A stretch of 64,000 nt of DNA, taken from assembly GCA_025093985.1 (NCBI GenBank), contig JACAAK010000011.1:2046001-2110000 (forward strand). The letters are read 5' to 3'. The translations under genes and the position numbers were made by a program. Below the pieces are notes generated by a model that saw only the letters and a list, made by a program, of their open reading frames with translations, searched no databases and was not told where the DNA came from. Origin of the DNA: Calvatia gigantea. Lineage: Eukaryota > Basidiomycota > Agaricomycetes > Agaricales > Lycoperdaceae. Shown here piece by piece: positions 13,849-25,302 of this stretch. Within the stretch, counting starts at the first letter, position 1, and each line of letters opens with the position of its first letter.

Positions 13849-15038
13849 ATGCCCACCCCGCTTCCGACTCCTAACCCATACGACGCAACAACCCAGCCCA
13901 ATTTGCAATCCGCATACGATCGTTGCCTTGGCCTTGAGTCCCGACATGACCAAGTACCGAAGCTGGGGGAACTCGACGTCTTGATGTGTGCACGAATGCT
14001 TGGATACCTGATCCTTGAGGCCCCAACAGAGAAAGGCCGGATGAACTTTGCTTTAGAAGTTTTGCGTCACGCCCAGCAAGGCGGTGACGTCGGTTTACAA
14101 ACCCTCGCCGAGGCCTACAAGGACCACTTTCTCCAAATTTTTGAGTTTGATATTCAAAAAAATGTACTTTGTGGGTCACTCCGACAGTTTCTACCTACTT
14201 AAATAGTCTATACTGGCCAGGATCAACTTCGACCCCCTTCCCCCCCTTCCTCTGACGTCTGGGGTGAGCTGTCCATGGACCCGCAAGGACATGCCGAACT
14301 GAGCCACGCTTTAAAAACACGCGTGAGTTATGATGACACGCCGCTTTTGACCATTTTTGACGAGGACTTTTCGATTTAGGCACTAGAGCGCGATCATTAC
14401 TGTTGCGTGATTACAGGCAGACCGGACTGGACATCCGTCTTGAAAGGCCTCATTCCACAGCAGCCCGAGTTGTCCTTATGCGAGGCGCACCCCGCTCGTA
14501 TTTTTGATTTATCTCCCACCAAAGCTCTCCGAGATAGTGGCGACGTTGTTCAGTACCTTTCAAACATATTTCTGTTGATGTGCCACTTATTTTTATTATT
14601 TATTATTATTATTTTAGTCAGATTACATTGCGTCTGCCAAAGCGTTGTTGGATTTCTACGGTCAAACCGACATCATAGAAAAGTTTGTTCGAGGGAACAT
14701 ACACCGACTCGAGAACGTCCTCACTCTCTCAATGGACGCACATGGTTGGTTTGATTCCTTGATGGTTTGGTTGGACAGAGATCCAGACGTGAGTAATCCA
14801 ATTCTTCTTTTAATTAGCCGAAGCCTGGATCTCTGTCGCTGTTTTCCAGGATCCCCCTAACACCTACAGCCCAAGATCAATAAGATCAAACAGAATAGTT
14901 GAGGGCATGCCCCAGATCATCTCGTTTGCTACCTCTGGTGCCACAGGGTTGCCACCACCTGATCCTCGCTATCTCGCCCTTCATGCAGCCTGTGCACGGG
15001 TTGCTGAGATGTCAGGTGTAGGAGATTACATATTTTAA
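13849..15038 (+). CDS. HNH-endonuclease-domain protein of the agaricomycete type
   Basis: Inferred exons: 13849-14163, 14221-14322, 14380 to about 14545, about 14610-14790 and about 14850-15038, with GT-AG introns of ~57-70 nt; the third intron's borders are the least certain. The start is ATG 13849 (MPTPLPTPNPYD); the longer frame from 13780 needs GTG. The HNH-type motif is clear where two exons join: KTR|ALERDHYCCVITGRPD, the Arg-Asp-x-x-x-Cys-x-x-Thr-Gly signature, followed by a candidate His segment CEAHPARIF. The C-terminus ends PPPDPRYLALHAACARVAEMSG and a stop, a tail I associate with this expanded mushroom family. The cellular role of these proteins is unknown. The second His of a classical HNH is hard to place, so the nuclease may be degenerate. 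The gene is flanked by the two ~1-kb repeats. Confidence 0.68.
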
Positions 15039-15163
15039 AGTGCCCAAAGAGGTTAGAGAAGCTGGTCGCTAATATCTTTATTGCTCGATGTGACAGTAGA
15101 CCATACATGATACTTATTTCTTTCTGGGATAGCCAGCGCCCTTAGATCCTGAGAATTCCAAAC

Positions 15164-16156
15164 AAGGCAATGCAAATTAAATCTCGTCCATCCGACCAAC
15201 CCCTTCTCTCTCCACCACCACGACAGACGAAAAACTGCGAGGCTCGCCGCCTACAGAAAACTGTAGCGTGCACAACGACGGCCTCGTAAGCCGTCGTTTC
15301 CCCGTGCATGCTTTTCCCCATTCGCGAGCGGGTTAAGGTCTGAGCATTCTAGTCATTCTCGATCGGTCCTAGCAGGACTCTGAGCTTAACACAAACAAGC
15401 TCAAAGAAATATATTCCAGCCTTCCTCGTATGTCAACGAATCTGTGTTATGTACTGAACTACTTGACGAAACCGAAGACGCCTTCTTGCATCCTCCTCGT
15501 GGATGTGTGTGAGGGGAGACCGAGGATGAGGAAGTTTGGAGTTTGGAATTCGTCGTAATGACTGGGCGGGAGCTTTTTACCCTGCATCTGTGGATTTTTT
15601 TTTTGTGTCAGAGGTGCGAATGGGAGGCTTTTATGTCCCTTAGTTCACTTCGCTGTGCGCCCTCGAGATCGTTGATCACTTTGTTGTGGTCGATGATTGG
15701 GCGTAACTCGATTCAGGCTACTCTTTGTCTGTCATGGCTCCTCGAATCTTTTCCTTCCTTTTTCCGCTTTGTGTGGATGATGGTGCGGCTGGGTGGATTG
15801 AAGAGGTGTGGGCTTATATATTGACTTCTCGAACGTCTACCTTGCCTTTACTCGTTGGGAGCAAAACGCGGTCTTCTTCTTTACAATGTATGATCACTTT
15901 CCCCCCCTGAATATAATTAAGAGGCGTTTGCGCTGAATGGACGGTGCCTCGCGATCATGTCCCAAAAGTTGATATGAGCCAATGCCAAGTTCGTTACCTG
16001 TTCTCTCCTCTTAAAGAACTCAAAGAACCTCGCCACTTCGATGCTCGACCTGACAAGTGTCAAGGCAGCGCTAATCTTGGCTCGAGGGAAACTACCTAAT
16101 AGGGTTTCGCAATGACGTCACCGCCATAGAGGATCCAGGGCGAAAACTTCATAATT
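15164..16156 (+). repeat. ~1-kb direct repeat, unit 2 (downstream of HNH gene)
   Basis: Diverged copy of 12711-13718. It is followed not by a second HNH gene but by an AT-rich spacer and the 3' end of the eIF4E gene. It may be the remains of a tandem duplication whose second HNH gene was lost, or a repeat pair bracketing the gene. Ends are not sharp and no terminal inverted repeat or target duplication was found. Confidence 0.82.
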
Positions 16157-16282
16157 GCTCATCAGCATAGTCATACATCCCCCCCAAATCAGATATCATA
16201 CAGGTTCCAATACAAAGCACAACGAATCGTCAAACGCAAGAAAACAAAAAGTAAATCGAACTTTTTGTAGCCGCCGACGTGA

Positions 16283-17759
16283 TTAACGCTTTACAGTTGA
16301 CGGGTTGGAAGGTTTCCACGAAGAACCTCCCAAAGCACCAATACCAAAGGAGCCAAAAGCGGCACTTGCGCTCCCTGGCTGGTCGCCTGAGGGGAAGCCA
16401 GAGATACGACCAGATATTCCCGCGCTTGAGGGTGCTTGAGCTTGAGGTTGGAAAGAAGATCGGAAGCCTGTGGGGGGCATCGATTGGATGGAAAGGAACT
16501 TGTTGGGTGGTGGCCTATCTTCGGTATTATACTGAGCGATGTCAAATTAAGATCAAAAACAATGAGGAATTAAAAAAAGAGTACTTGCCTGGAATTCCAA
16601 ACCAATCTGGTCGGCCTCGGAAACGTCCAACAATTTGACCATCTTCTTCCCAATGCTATTTAGCCTTTCTACGTCATCCTTACTTCTTGTCCACAGCTGG
16701 ATACGATCGACCCTCGTCCTCAGACTGACAACTGCGCCACAGATCTCGTCACCATCCTCCAACTCCTCACCCACAAGTGCCATCGCCAACCAGCTCCAGC
16801 ACCGATCGAGCAGATCCGGGTTATTCTTCATCGTCAGAACCCATTTACCACCATTCGCGTTCGCGGGATCCTCCCACATGGGTTTAATGCCCGACTTGAA
16901 CAGGTGGTAATTGGAATTCTTCTCGAGCTTAGCGGGTGGTTTGAGCCAATTGAAATAGCGACAGAAAGCTTCGACAGTATTAAATTCACCAATGACGGTC
17001 AGGCCTGCTTCATAGTCGTGTGTATCGGGGGGGTGGGCATTAACTTCCGCGTGGGGGTCAGTGACGGCAGAGTTGAGTGTTGCAGATGCGGGCGTGTAGG
17101 GGAACTTGGCCTTGGTGTCATGATAGATTGTCCTGTCAATCAAACGGGTTCAACATTTTCGGCAGTGAAGGTCAAAGTAGAATGACGTACCAGGGGAACT
17201 GCAACGGATGCTCTGGGGCCTTCATCTGAACACCAGGCGTCTTGGGGTCCTCGATCATTGGAGCCTCAGGTGGTTTCGCGGTTCCGTCCACGCTCAGATG
17301 GCGTGTCTTGACGAGGCGGGCAGTGATGGCATCGAGGCTGGGTATATTCTTGTACCCGACCTTAACGGGCTTTCTTTCAGCTGCGGATGTTGTCTCCTGG
17401 TTGTGTTTCTCGAGCTTGTCGGAAGTCAGTGGATCTCCACCGCTCTCAGTGGGTGTGGTAGGATCCTCGTGAGGTGGCGTAGCCGAAAGGGCTGATGGTG
17501 ATGTCGAGCGGGTGCTAGGGGCGTTAACCGCAACAGAGTCGTTGGTCGACGCCAGTGTGGCAACTGACGTCGAAGACCCAGTCCGCAAGGCGCCTGCGGC
17601 GAGACGGAGAGGACGCTGTGCTGAGCTTGCATTGCTGTTTTCCTTCTCCTTCAGTTGGTTGTTGAGCGCCATGCGGGCGACGAGTTTCTCGAGTGGAGGC
17701 AGACGGCCACCACCAGGAGGCTTTACCGTGCTGTCTCTCGAGGTGTCTGCAGAGGCCAT
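16283..17759 (-). CDS. Translation initiation factor eIF4E (mRNA cap-binding)
   Basis: Three exons on the minus strand: 17759-17191, 17132-16589 and 16531-16283, giving 453 residues with phases that match. The first ~175 residues are a disordered Ser/Thr/Pro-rich extension. The eIF4E fold follows: HPLQFPW|TIYHDTK across intron 1, AFCRYFNWLKPP, NYHLFKSGIKPMWEDPANANGGKW (the cap-stacking Trp and the Trp-Glu pair), LDRCWSWLAMALVGEEL and ICGAVVSLRTRVDRIQLWTR. The C-terminus is Gly/Ser/Phe-rich, longer than in the ~210-residue core factor. Intron 1 is GT-AG (17133-17190); intron 2 (16532-16588) has a GC donor (CAG|GCAAGT) with a normal AG acceptor. The protein binds the 5' cap and recruits eIF4G in the cytoplasm. 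It could instead be a 4EHP-like paralogue. It is divergently transcribed from the SDR gene. Confidence 0.88.
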
Positions 17760-17910
17760 GGTGGTCTGTGGAAGAAACACAAACACTGCATTTATCATCA
17801 TCAAAACAATTAAATTGATAGCACAGCGCTTAGCGCTTAACGCTGGACCGCAGAGATCAATCATTCATCGTCATATTCCCACAGGGCTCCTCTCATTCAC
17901 ACCAGTAACA
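17760..17910. promoter_or_regulatory. Divergent promoter between eIF4E and SDR genes
   Basis: Only 151 bp separate the two start codons, so both 5' untranslated regions and core promoters must lie here. No TATA box is evident in either direction. An AT-rich patch with att aaattg repeats lies near 17790-17820 and a CT-rich patch precedes the SDR ATG. Confidence 0.5.
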
Positions 17911-19194
17911 ATGGGTAACACAACATCAGGTTTCAACCCAGCGACTGATCTCCTCGATCTCAAAGGGAAGGTCATTGTTGTCACCGGTGGGAAGTGAGTT
18001 CTCCATCATTCTTCACCACGGAGACTGATAATAATTTATCAAGTGCCGGGATTGGCTTTGAAACGGTTCGACAACTGGCTAAAACTGGTGCCAAAGTGTA
18101 CTTTGCAGCCAGGAATGAGTCTCGCGCCACAGGAGCGCTGGCTCAATTAGAAGCTGAAGGCCTGACTGACGTAGATTGGTTCAAATTAGACCTCGATGAC
18201 CCTAAGGGTGTCAAAAAGAGCGCGGAAGAATTTATGCTGAAAGAAATTAGACTGGACGTCCTTGGTGTGTGCTCTCTTTGGATCTGTTTTTATTCAAAAC
18301 GCTGATGACCTCAGTCAACAATGCTGGGATGTGAGTTACTACAGCTCAACTGCATTCATCATTGCTGACCCTGTGTTCCATAGGATCTCAAGCCCTTACG
18401 AGCTCGGAAAGGATGGTTCGTGCCTTTCCGCCCTTCATGCGTCCCACAACTGAGGCCCGCTTTAGGCATTGCAAAAATGGCTGTCGCAAACTACATTTCA
18501 CCTTTCGTTTTGACGGAAACGCTCCTCCCGCTCCTCCAGAAAACTGCGGAAGAACCCGGTTCGGACGTTCGTATCGTGAACGTCTGTCTACATCCACTAC
18601 TCTCAGCCATACTGAGCCTAATACCCCACCCATAACTCTGTCTAGCTCACCTCTAAACTCCATAGGCAAGCTGTACAACCCTTCAAGGTCGACAGTATTG
18701 CAGATTTCAACAATGAGTACGCAGACTACTATTTCGCCAACACGAGGCGCTACGGTATGAGTCACTCCGTTCGATCGGAGATACTCTTATTTGACGTTCC
18801 TCTTACAACAGCACATTCTAAACTATGCGATATTTTGTGGTCGAAACACCTTCAACGCCGTCTCCTCGTAGATTCACTGGCAAACCCAATAACAGTTATC
18901 TCCGTTCACCCAGGTTTGGTCGACACATTCCTTCATAAGGAACCTTTCCTCAAATATATCCGCCCTCTGATAACCCCCTTTTTCCTTACTCCGGCTCAAG
19001 GTGCACACAACTCTGTTTTTGCGGCTGCGTCGAAGAAGGTTAGGGATAACAAAGAGGCATATCGTGGCGCATATATAGAAGGAGGCAATCCTGTCGGTAA
19101 CCTGGCCCTCCCGAGCAGGCTCGCCCAGGATGAGAAACTCGCTGAGACGTTGTACGAGACTACAAAGAAAATTTTGGTTGGAATTGGAATGTAG
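17911..19194 (+). CDS. Short-chain dehydrogenase/reductase (SDR)
   Basis: Multi-exon gene: 17911-17993, 18044-18265, 18315-18330, 18384-18415, 18466 to about 18580, about 18665-18754, 18812-19194. Motifs: nucleotide-binding TGG-N-AGIG across intron 1 (VIVVTGG…GIGFETVRQLA), adenine-pocket LDLDDPKGV, DVLVNNAG across intron 2, and the catalytic YxxxK as RYAHSKLCDILW across the last intron, then VISVHPGLVDT. This is the retinol-dehydrogenase/WW-oxidoreductase-like SDR type common in fungi, NAD(P)-dependent, substrate unknown. Exon 3 is only 16 nt. The junction after DVRIVN (around 18580-18665) is not solved: no donor gives the needed phase cleanly, so the gene may have a non-canonical intron or a small indel there. 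Confidence 0.82.
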
Positions 19195-19370
19195 TTTCTA
19201 ATTCTGGTACTTCGCTTTCGTGAGTTCATTAGATGTCTGTCTCGATATGTATTCCTGTACCCCTCTTGTCACCCCGCTGTTCTAGATGTCGCTCTATAGA
19301 TCTATTTATCTAATCGTCCAATACCAGAAATATTTTAAGGACCGCCCCAAATCCCCAGACCAAATTCCAA

Positions 19371-20212
19371 CTACAGGCAATAGTATACATCACTATACGC
19401 ATTCATCCACTCCATTACGTTAATCTCCAAATCCGCCGCCACCATCGACTCTCCCGACAGTTCCTTCATTCCAAGCCCTAGAGCCGTAAAGGAGCTTCGC
19501 ACCAAATCCCTCTCCTCTAGTAATCTAACTATCTCCTTGACCCATAGAAACGTCCCCTCCAATGTTTGTCCATTCACGTAGAGCTTTTCGTATCGGTTTT
19601 GTTTCTCTTCCAAAAGATCGATAATCCCTTGGAAAGACGCGATATTGCCGAGGATTTTGCTGGAGAGCGGCCACTTCCACCAAAAATTCTCGGGGTCTAC
19701 GGTGTCGTCATACTTTTTCGTCTCGCTATATACACTTTTGAACACCGAGTCAGGCTGAAAGTACTCAAACGGCCGCGTTGAATGATACATACCGTATATA
19801 TGGCTCGAACCAATTCTTCGTTGGCCGACCCTTCACCGAGAAAGCTACTGTTTTAGTAGGAACCGCCTCATTCACGTCCCGATAAACGCACACGAGTTCC
19901 CTTTCAAAGAAATTTCAGAATTATAATCATAAGGAACGCCGAAGGAGCCACATACCAGTACATTAAGACTCGTCCTTCGTAAGTGAAATCGGATGGAGTC
20001 CCGTGGACAGCAATATAGCTAAACACAGAGTTGAGCTCTTTTGCTGGTAAGCGGATAAGTGAGCGGTCAAAAGGGTCAAAGGACCAAATAGGCTCGTCGT
20101 TCGCGTTTGACTGCATGAAAGTTAGCCGGATTATCCTAGACTGTGCATATAGAGTGAGACGAACCTCGGACTTGCTGGTACCGTCAGCCATTTCTGTTGT
20201 CGTCGGTTGCAT
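19371..20212 (-). CDS. Unrecognised protein, four exons
   Basis: Minus-strand exons about 20212-20165, 20110-19956, 19900-19793 and 19735-19371, joined by GT-AG introns of 54, 55 and ~57 nt in consistent phase, give about 224 residues. The start is MQPTTTEMADG, with a second in-frame Met eight codons on. The product has no signal peptide or membrane segment. Visible features: IWSFDPFDRSLIRLPA, a Trp-rich NFWWKWPLSSKIL, and a long helical C-terminal part (LLEEKQNRYEKLYVNGQ, WVKEIVRLLEERDLVRSS). I do not recognise a family. The clean intron phases argue that it is a real gene. Confidence 0.6.
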
Positions 20213-20299
20213 TGAATGAGTGGCGAATGAGACTGAAGTTGGTCTTGAACGAATCTCCTTAAGTAGGTAGAGGAGATATAGAGACACACTTCGTATATT

Positions 20300-22380
20300 T
20301 CACCACCACCACAGATTAAGGAGGTGTTCGGAAAGACACTCTGGACTTGGACATTGCGAAAGCATAATCCCTACCCTTCCGGTCGGTGTGAAAAGACCTA
20401 AGGACCCACAATGATGAACCGACCAGGTTGGGCAGCACTGCAAAAGACACAATAACGTGTATCCGATGGGCCCGAACATTGTGATATTTCGAATAATTCT
20501 GGTAGTGAGTGGCGTGGAACCAACCAGGTCGCTGCCCTCGCCGATGAATATTTGAATGTTTTCAAGTTCATTTTCCTTATTAGGACAAAGCCTTCAAACC
20601 CCGTTTTGGGGGGGAAGGGGGCACTCAATGATGTTTCCCTTGTTTAGTATATCCCCAGGTACCGTATCCCAACATGTCGTCCTGCCCAGAGCCAAACACC
20701 CTACCATTTAGCCTAGTCACGAAAGGTACCGAAGTCGGCTGTGCTCAACAATGAGCATAAACTGCGTTGCCACTGCACCAATATCGGGTGATAGGACCCT
20801 CGTTCTCCAGACTCGAATCACCTGCAGGGACGGAGCCCCGGTCCATTGGGGGTAGCTGGTGTGAAAAAGCCAGCTCCGTAGTTGGAAGGTACAATTGTCT
20901 ACCAACAGCGGCAGTCCGCACCCCAAGTCCAAGGACGCGCGCCTGTAGGTAACCTTCTTTCTCAACGAAGTCTCACACGACCGATCCCGCCATCCAAGTG
21001 ATACTCACCTCACAATTTTGGTCGTAGTCCCTGTGTCTCGCGCACCATAATAGGCACCTCACGCACAAATGCACCATCGTCGCTGAGGCCTATCAACTCC
21101 TTTCAACGCGAACTTAGTCAGATATGTTTATCGGATATTCCGATTCAGCCGGAGACGCTTAACTCGACGTGGATTATACTTAAGGCAGGTCCTCGGACTA
21201 GATTTACAGATAAAACATTTACGAGATATCTGCCGGAAAGGGGAATCGAAGCTTGACCTATAGTCATTGGTGTGGCTGTTCCCCTATCCTGGATGGGATA
21301 CTAACACAGCGCAGTCGTCATGGTACCTGTAACTATGCAGTCTATGTGGTGGAACGAACATGAAACAAACGACGGGTGGACGGGATCACAACAAGCAACA
21401 GCAGAGACCGAGAAGCGTCGAGTCGTGACTTGATGAACTGATCTTCTGTCGTTCTGATTTGACTGTCAATAAAAACCTGTGCGGGGTGGCTGTTAGGTTC
21501 GGAACGAGATGTTCATGATACAAATTTACAGACAGACCATGTGTCTCCACCCGGTACCGACGTCGCGACGAGGGCAGGGAGTTGAGGGTCCCGGCCAGCC
21601 TGAAAGTTATTGAAGTGCGGTAGGAATCATATCGCCGAGCGACATGGCGATCCATTGACAGCACCTCCAACCAAATCCTGACTAAATTGTGGGCATATCA
21701 ACACAGTGTTTAGCTCCTGATTAGTTCTTTGGTGGAAGAATTAAACTATGCCGCATTTCAAAACTCGCATTCAAATATGCGGAGTCCGGCTTTGAATATT
21801 TATATAACGGGGGTACGATACTGGAATTCTATGGCGGAATCTATCATGCTAAATACATCGTGGACCCACGTACGTAGTTTGGATTTTCATTTGTGGTACC
21901 AATCTCTTGCGTGTCCGAGGCACAATACCTGCACGCGGCAACAGCCAGTTTTCGGAATCATTGGCAGATGAAACCGGCAATAACAGATCCTGATATAGAT
22001 TGTCACTGACAAATGTGGAGTAAGTTGGAATTCAGGCTTTGCATTACTGCCTTGGCGGTTACGACCTGTCCATATTAAACGTTAGGCTTCGAGGAATAAG
22101 CACCACCGGCATTATTGCAGATTCTTTGTGCAGGGCGACCTTTTGTAAAATCTGCGCGCTTGCAGAATGGCAGTTACTGGACTCCTATCGCAACCATGCA
22201 ATTTGGTGGACCTGAGGATGCGGGGTCCATGATACGTTGACGAAAATCGCTCACGAACTTTGGGTAAGAAAGCTCTATCGCGTCAATTAAGATTATAATC
22301 AGGGAGGTATGTGGCGGTAGTTGTCGCAACACAGTTGGTGGATTCCTATCATTCGACTTTAGAAGTTCAGCCCGCCTTTG
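20300..22380. other. Intergenic stretch with no recognisable gene
   Basis: About 2.1 kb between the unrecognised minus-strand gene and the lysozyme gene. Only short, unrelated open frames are present in all six frames, and no intron-exon chain, LTR end or RNA gene was found. Confidence 0.5.
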
Positions 22381-22386
22381 ACCAGG

Positions 22387-22394
22387 TATAAAAA
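22387..22394 (+). promoter_or_regulatory. TATA box of the lysozyme gene
   Basis: tataaaaa lies about 70 bp upstream of the ATG at 22462, a usual distance for a TATA-driven fungal promoter with a short leader. Confidence 0.6.
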
Positions 22395-22461
22395 CCCTCC
22401 TGGTGTGGTCGAAGCTTCCAACAACAAGCCATTCCATCGAATTACCATTAACTCAACCGAT

Positions 22462-23095
22462 ATGCGAGCCTTCTTCACTCTTCTCCTTGCCGTCACTTCC
22501 CTCGTCGTGGCGCAAGCAGCTGGTGAGCAGAATAGAGTCCCGCCTTGGAGGGAGATAGTTAACTAACGTCGATGTAGTTCTTCCTGCAGAGGAGGCGCGC
22601 GCATGTGCCCCCCCTCCCGTTAACGCTGCTACCGTCAACTTGATAAAGGAATTTGAAGGTTTCGTCGACAGACCCAAGCCGGATCCAATTGGTCTACCAA
22701 CTGTTGGGTTTGGGCACCTCTGCAAACAGAAGAACTGTGCAGAAGTGAAGTTCAAGTTCCCGCTCACCCGAGATACCGCTGCACAACTTCTCCAAAGTGA
22801 CATCAAAACGTTCACAAAATGTGTTTCGGACGATGTGAATGACAAAGTGAAGTTAAACGACAACCAGTTCGGGGCTTTATCTTCCTGGGCGTTCAACGTT
22901 GGTTGTGGGAACGTCAAGTCGTCGAGCTTGATCAGAAGGTTGAATGCTGGAGAGAATCCGAACAAGGTCGCGGCAGAGGAGTTGCCTAAATGGAGGTTGG
23001 CAGGGGGGAAGGTGTTGGCCGGGTTGGAGAGGAGGAGGGCTGCAGAAGTCAAGTTGTTCCAGACCCCGTCGAAGGTTGTTGCACATCCTTGTTAA
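22462..23095 (+). CDS. Secreted GH24 (phage-type) lysozyme
   Basis: Exons 22462-22522 and 22578-23095 with a 55-nt GT-AG intron, about 192 residues. The first 20 residues are a typical signal peptide (MRAFFTLLLAVTSLVVAQAA) ending in a cleavable Ala-x-Ala context. The mature part shows the GH24 pattern: LIKEFEGF with the catalytic Glu, then PTVGFGHLC in place of TIGYGH, FPLTRDTAAQLLQSDI, LNDNQFGALSSWAFNVGCGNV, SSLIRRLNAGE and LERRRAAEVKLF. Six or more Cys suggest disulphides suited to an extracellular enzyme. It would hydrolyse the beta-1,4 bonds of bacterial peptidoglycan. Eukaryotic GH24 genes are usually explained by transfer from bacteria or phage; the intron shows it is fully domesticated. 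Confidence 0.88.
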
Positions 23096-23459
23096 TTGTT
23101 GCTTCCCCATCTTGTGCGCTTAGAGTTAGAGTACCACATGTAATATGGTAGTATAATTCAAACTGCGGGACAGTGTTTAATAAGAGCATGGCCATGGAGA
23201 TTCTGATGAGGTTGAGCCGGTCCAAGCGGGGAAACAAGAAAACAGGTGGCAAGTTTTGGTGAAATTTTTTTGAAACATTCATCAGGCCTTCAAGGGCGTT
23301 TAAGTGAAAACGCGGGACCACCTCCTAACACACACGAAGGAGAACATTGAAACTCTGCACCATTATGTGTCCAGCTGACATTACGAGAGCGAATAACAAG
23401 ATGCTCTTTGACACGAGCTAATCAAATATTCTGGTGGGAAACAGGGCCCATTACAGTAT

Positions 23460-24857
23460 TTACAACGGTGGAGTATCTGCAAAAAGAGTGCCCATCAACT
23501 GAGTCGGATACCGCTCAAATCCCTCAACGTTGGAGCCCTCTGCAAGCTTCCTGACTTGTGCAATCTCTTCGCTACTGAGCTTAATATTGATCGCAGCCAG
23601 GTTTTCTTTGAGGTACTGTTTTCGTAGAGCAGTCAATTCTTTCCCAAATCACGCAAGAGTGTGAGTAGGTCGGACGAACCTTGATCTTCTTTGTCCCTGG
23701 AATAGGAAGGATGTCCTTGCCTTGGGCTAGGATCCAAGCGAGAGCAACCTGACCGGCGGTCGCGTTGTGTTTCTTTCCAATTTCGGCAAGTCCGTCGACA
23801 ATCTGCAAGACCTTGGGGAAGTTCTCCTTGCTGAATCTGCATGCCACAATTAACGAGAAATCAGGGGCGAGCACGCAACCTTTTCACGGACCTTGGGATG
23901 ACCTTCCTAAAGTCACCATCCTCAAAATCATCAGGGGACTTGTATTGCCCAGTTAACAAACCTCGCCCTAACGGGGAATAGGCGATAACCGCTACCCCAA
24001 GCTCTCTACAGGTTTTCAAAAGCCGTATCTTCTCGTCCTCGATATCGAGTGTAAATGGGGAGTATTCGATTTGGACAGCCGCAATAGGGTGAACAGCATG
24101 GGCCCTACGAAGCGTGCTGGAAGAGATTTCGGATAATCCTATATAGCGGACCTTGCCCTCCCTTTCGTATTGTAAGTCGCAGGGAATATGCCATCAGAGG
24201 TGAATACATACTTAACGAGCTCTGCCATAGCGCCAACAGTTTTCTATTGATTCTCAGCTCGGGATTTCAGTCGAAGCATATATTCACACCTACCTCAATA
24301 GGAGTGTTTTGATCTGCACGCTTTGACAAAATCAGGACGATGTTATTATAAAACTTGCTCAAGAATGACGTACGTGCATGTAGTAAAGATCGATTTGATC
24401 GATTCCCAAACGCTTCAACGATTTATCGCAGGCGGATTTAACATACTCTGGGGTTCCGTTCACAACCATACCACCTCCTGTTTGAACCATGGCAAACTTA
24501 GTGGCAAGAAAGATTTTCTTGCGATTCCCAGTGCGCTTGAACCTGTGCGTTATAGAATATTAGTGGCAAGGACACTTGTAAGATTTCGGTGTGGAGGCAT
24601 ACCACTTGCCGAGAAGGTCTTCGGAATCGCCATAAATGTCAGCTGAGTCCCAGAAAGTCCACCCATCTTCAAGGGCAGTATCTAGGAACTGAACAGCCAT
24701 GAGCCCAAATTGTCACCATTGGCGGCGAGATCATACTAACCTTGAAGCGCTCCTCGTCACTCTCGACTTTTCCGTACCAGATAGATAAGCCCATCAAGCC
24801 GAGGCCCATCTCAGCAACGTTGTCGTTACCGATTTTCCTAGTAGGTATTGCAGACAT
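23460..24857 (-). CDS. Aldo-keto reductase
   Basis: Minus-strand gene starting at ATG 24857 ([11 protein letters not shown]) and ending at TAA 23460-23462, with about seven short introns. Motifs across exons: [31 protein letters not shown] with the catalytic Asp and Tyr; the Lys in [34 protein letters not shown] across an intron; [28 protein letters not shown]; and the cofactor-binding IPGTKKIK followed by YLKENLAAI. This is the AKR13/YakC-like group, an NADPH-dependent carbonyl reductase. Introns 1 and 2 are 24689-24740 and 24543-24602; the fourth has two possible donors. Part of the gene (24177-24626) recurs at 3959-4410. Its promoter faces the RUS gene. Confidence 0.9.
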
Positions 24858-24940
24858 TGGTAAATAATTCCGAATTTTTGAAATTGATTGGGCGATAAAA
24901 GATGGTCAAGATACTGCGCTAGTGTTACGAGAAAGAGCAC

Positions 24941-24950
24941 CTTTTATATG
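24941..24950 (-). promoter_or_regulatory. TATA box of the aldo-keto reductase gene
   Basis: The minus strand reads catataaaag about 85 bp upstream of the ATG. A CCAAT box (ATTGG on the plus strand near 24887) lies between it and the start, so the CCAAT assignment is weaker. Confidence 0.5.
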
Positions 24951-25302
24951 TCGGCCTTGGTTTCGCATTGATATTCTACTCGCACATACATTGGTAGACC
25001 GGGGTGCGCTTGCCGCCTTCGATGCGTCACCTGGCATTGATAATCGACAATATTTTTAACCCAAGACAGTTCGGGTTGCAACATGCAAACACTGCGGCAA
25101 TCTCAGAAGCGTTGAATTGTCCCTGTTTTGTAGAGATTCTCACGGTTCGTCATCGAGTTCATCCTCCAGGTTTTGGCTGTTTCTTCAGGGTAAGCTACTT
25201 TCTAGCTTCTTCTGCACAACTTCTGGCTATGGCACACCTGGAAGCACCAAAGCTGACCTTAGTTCTTGTTGAAAGGTCTTCGACTAAGAAGAGGAGGGAG
25301 CT

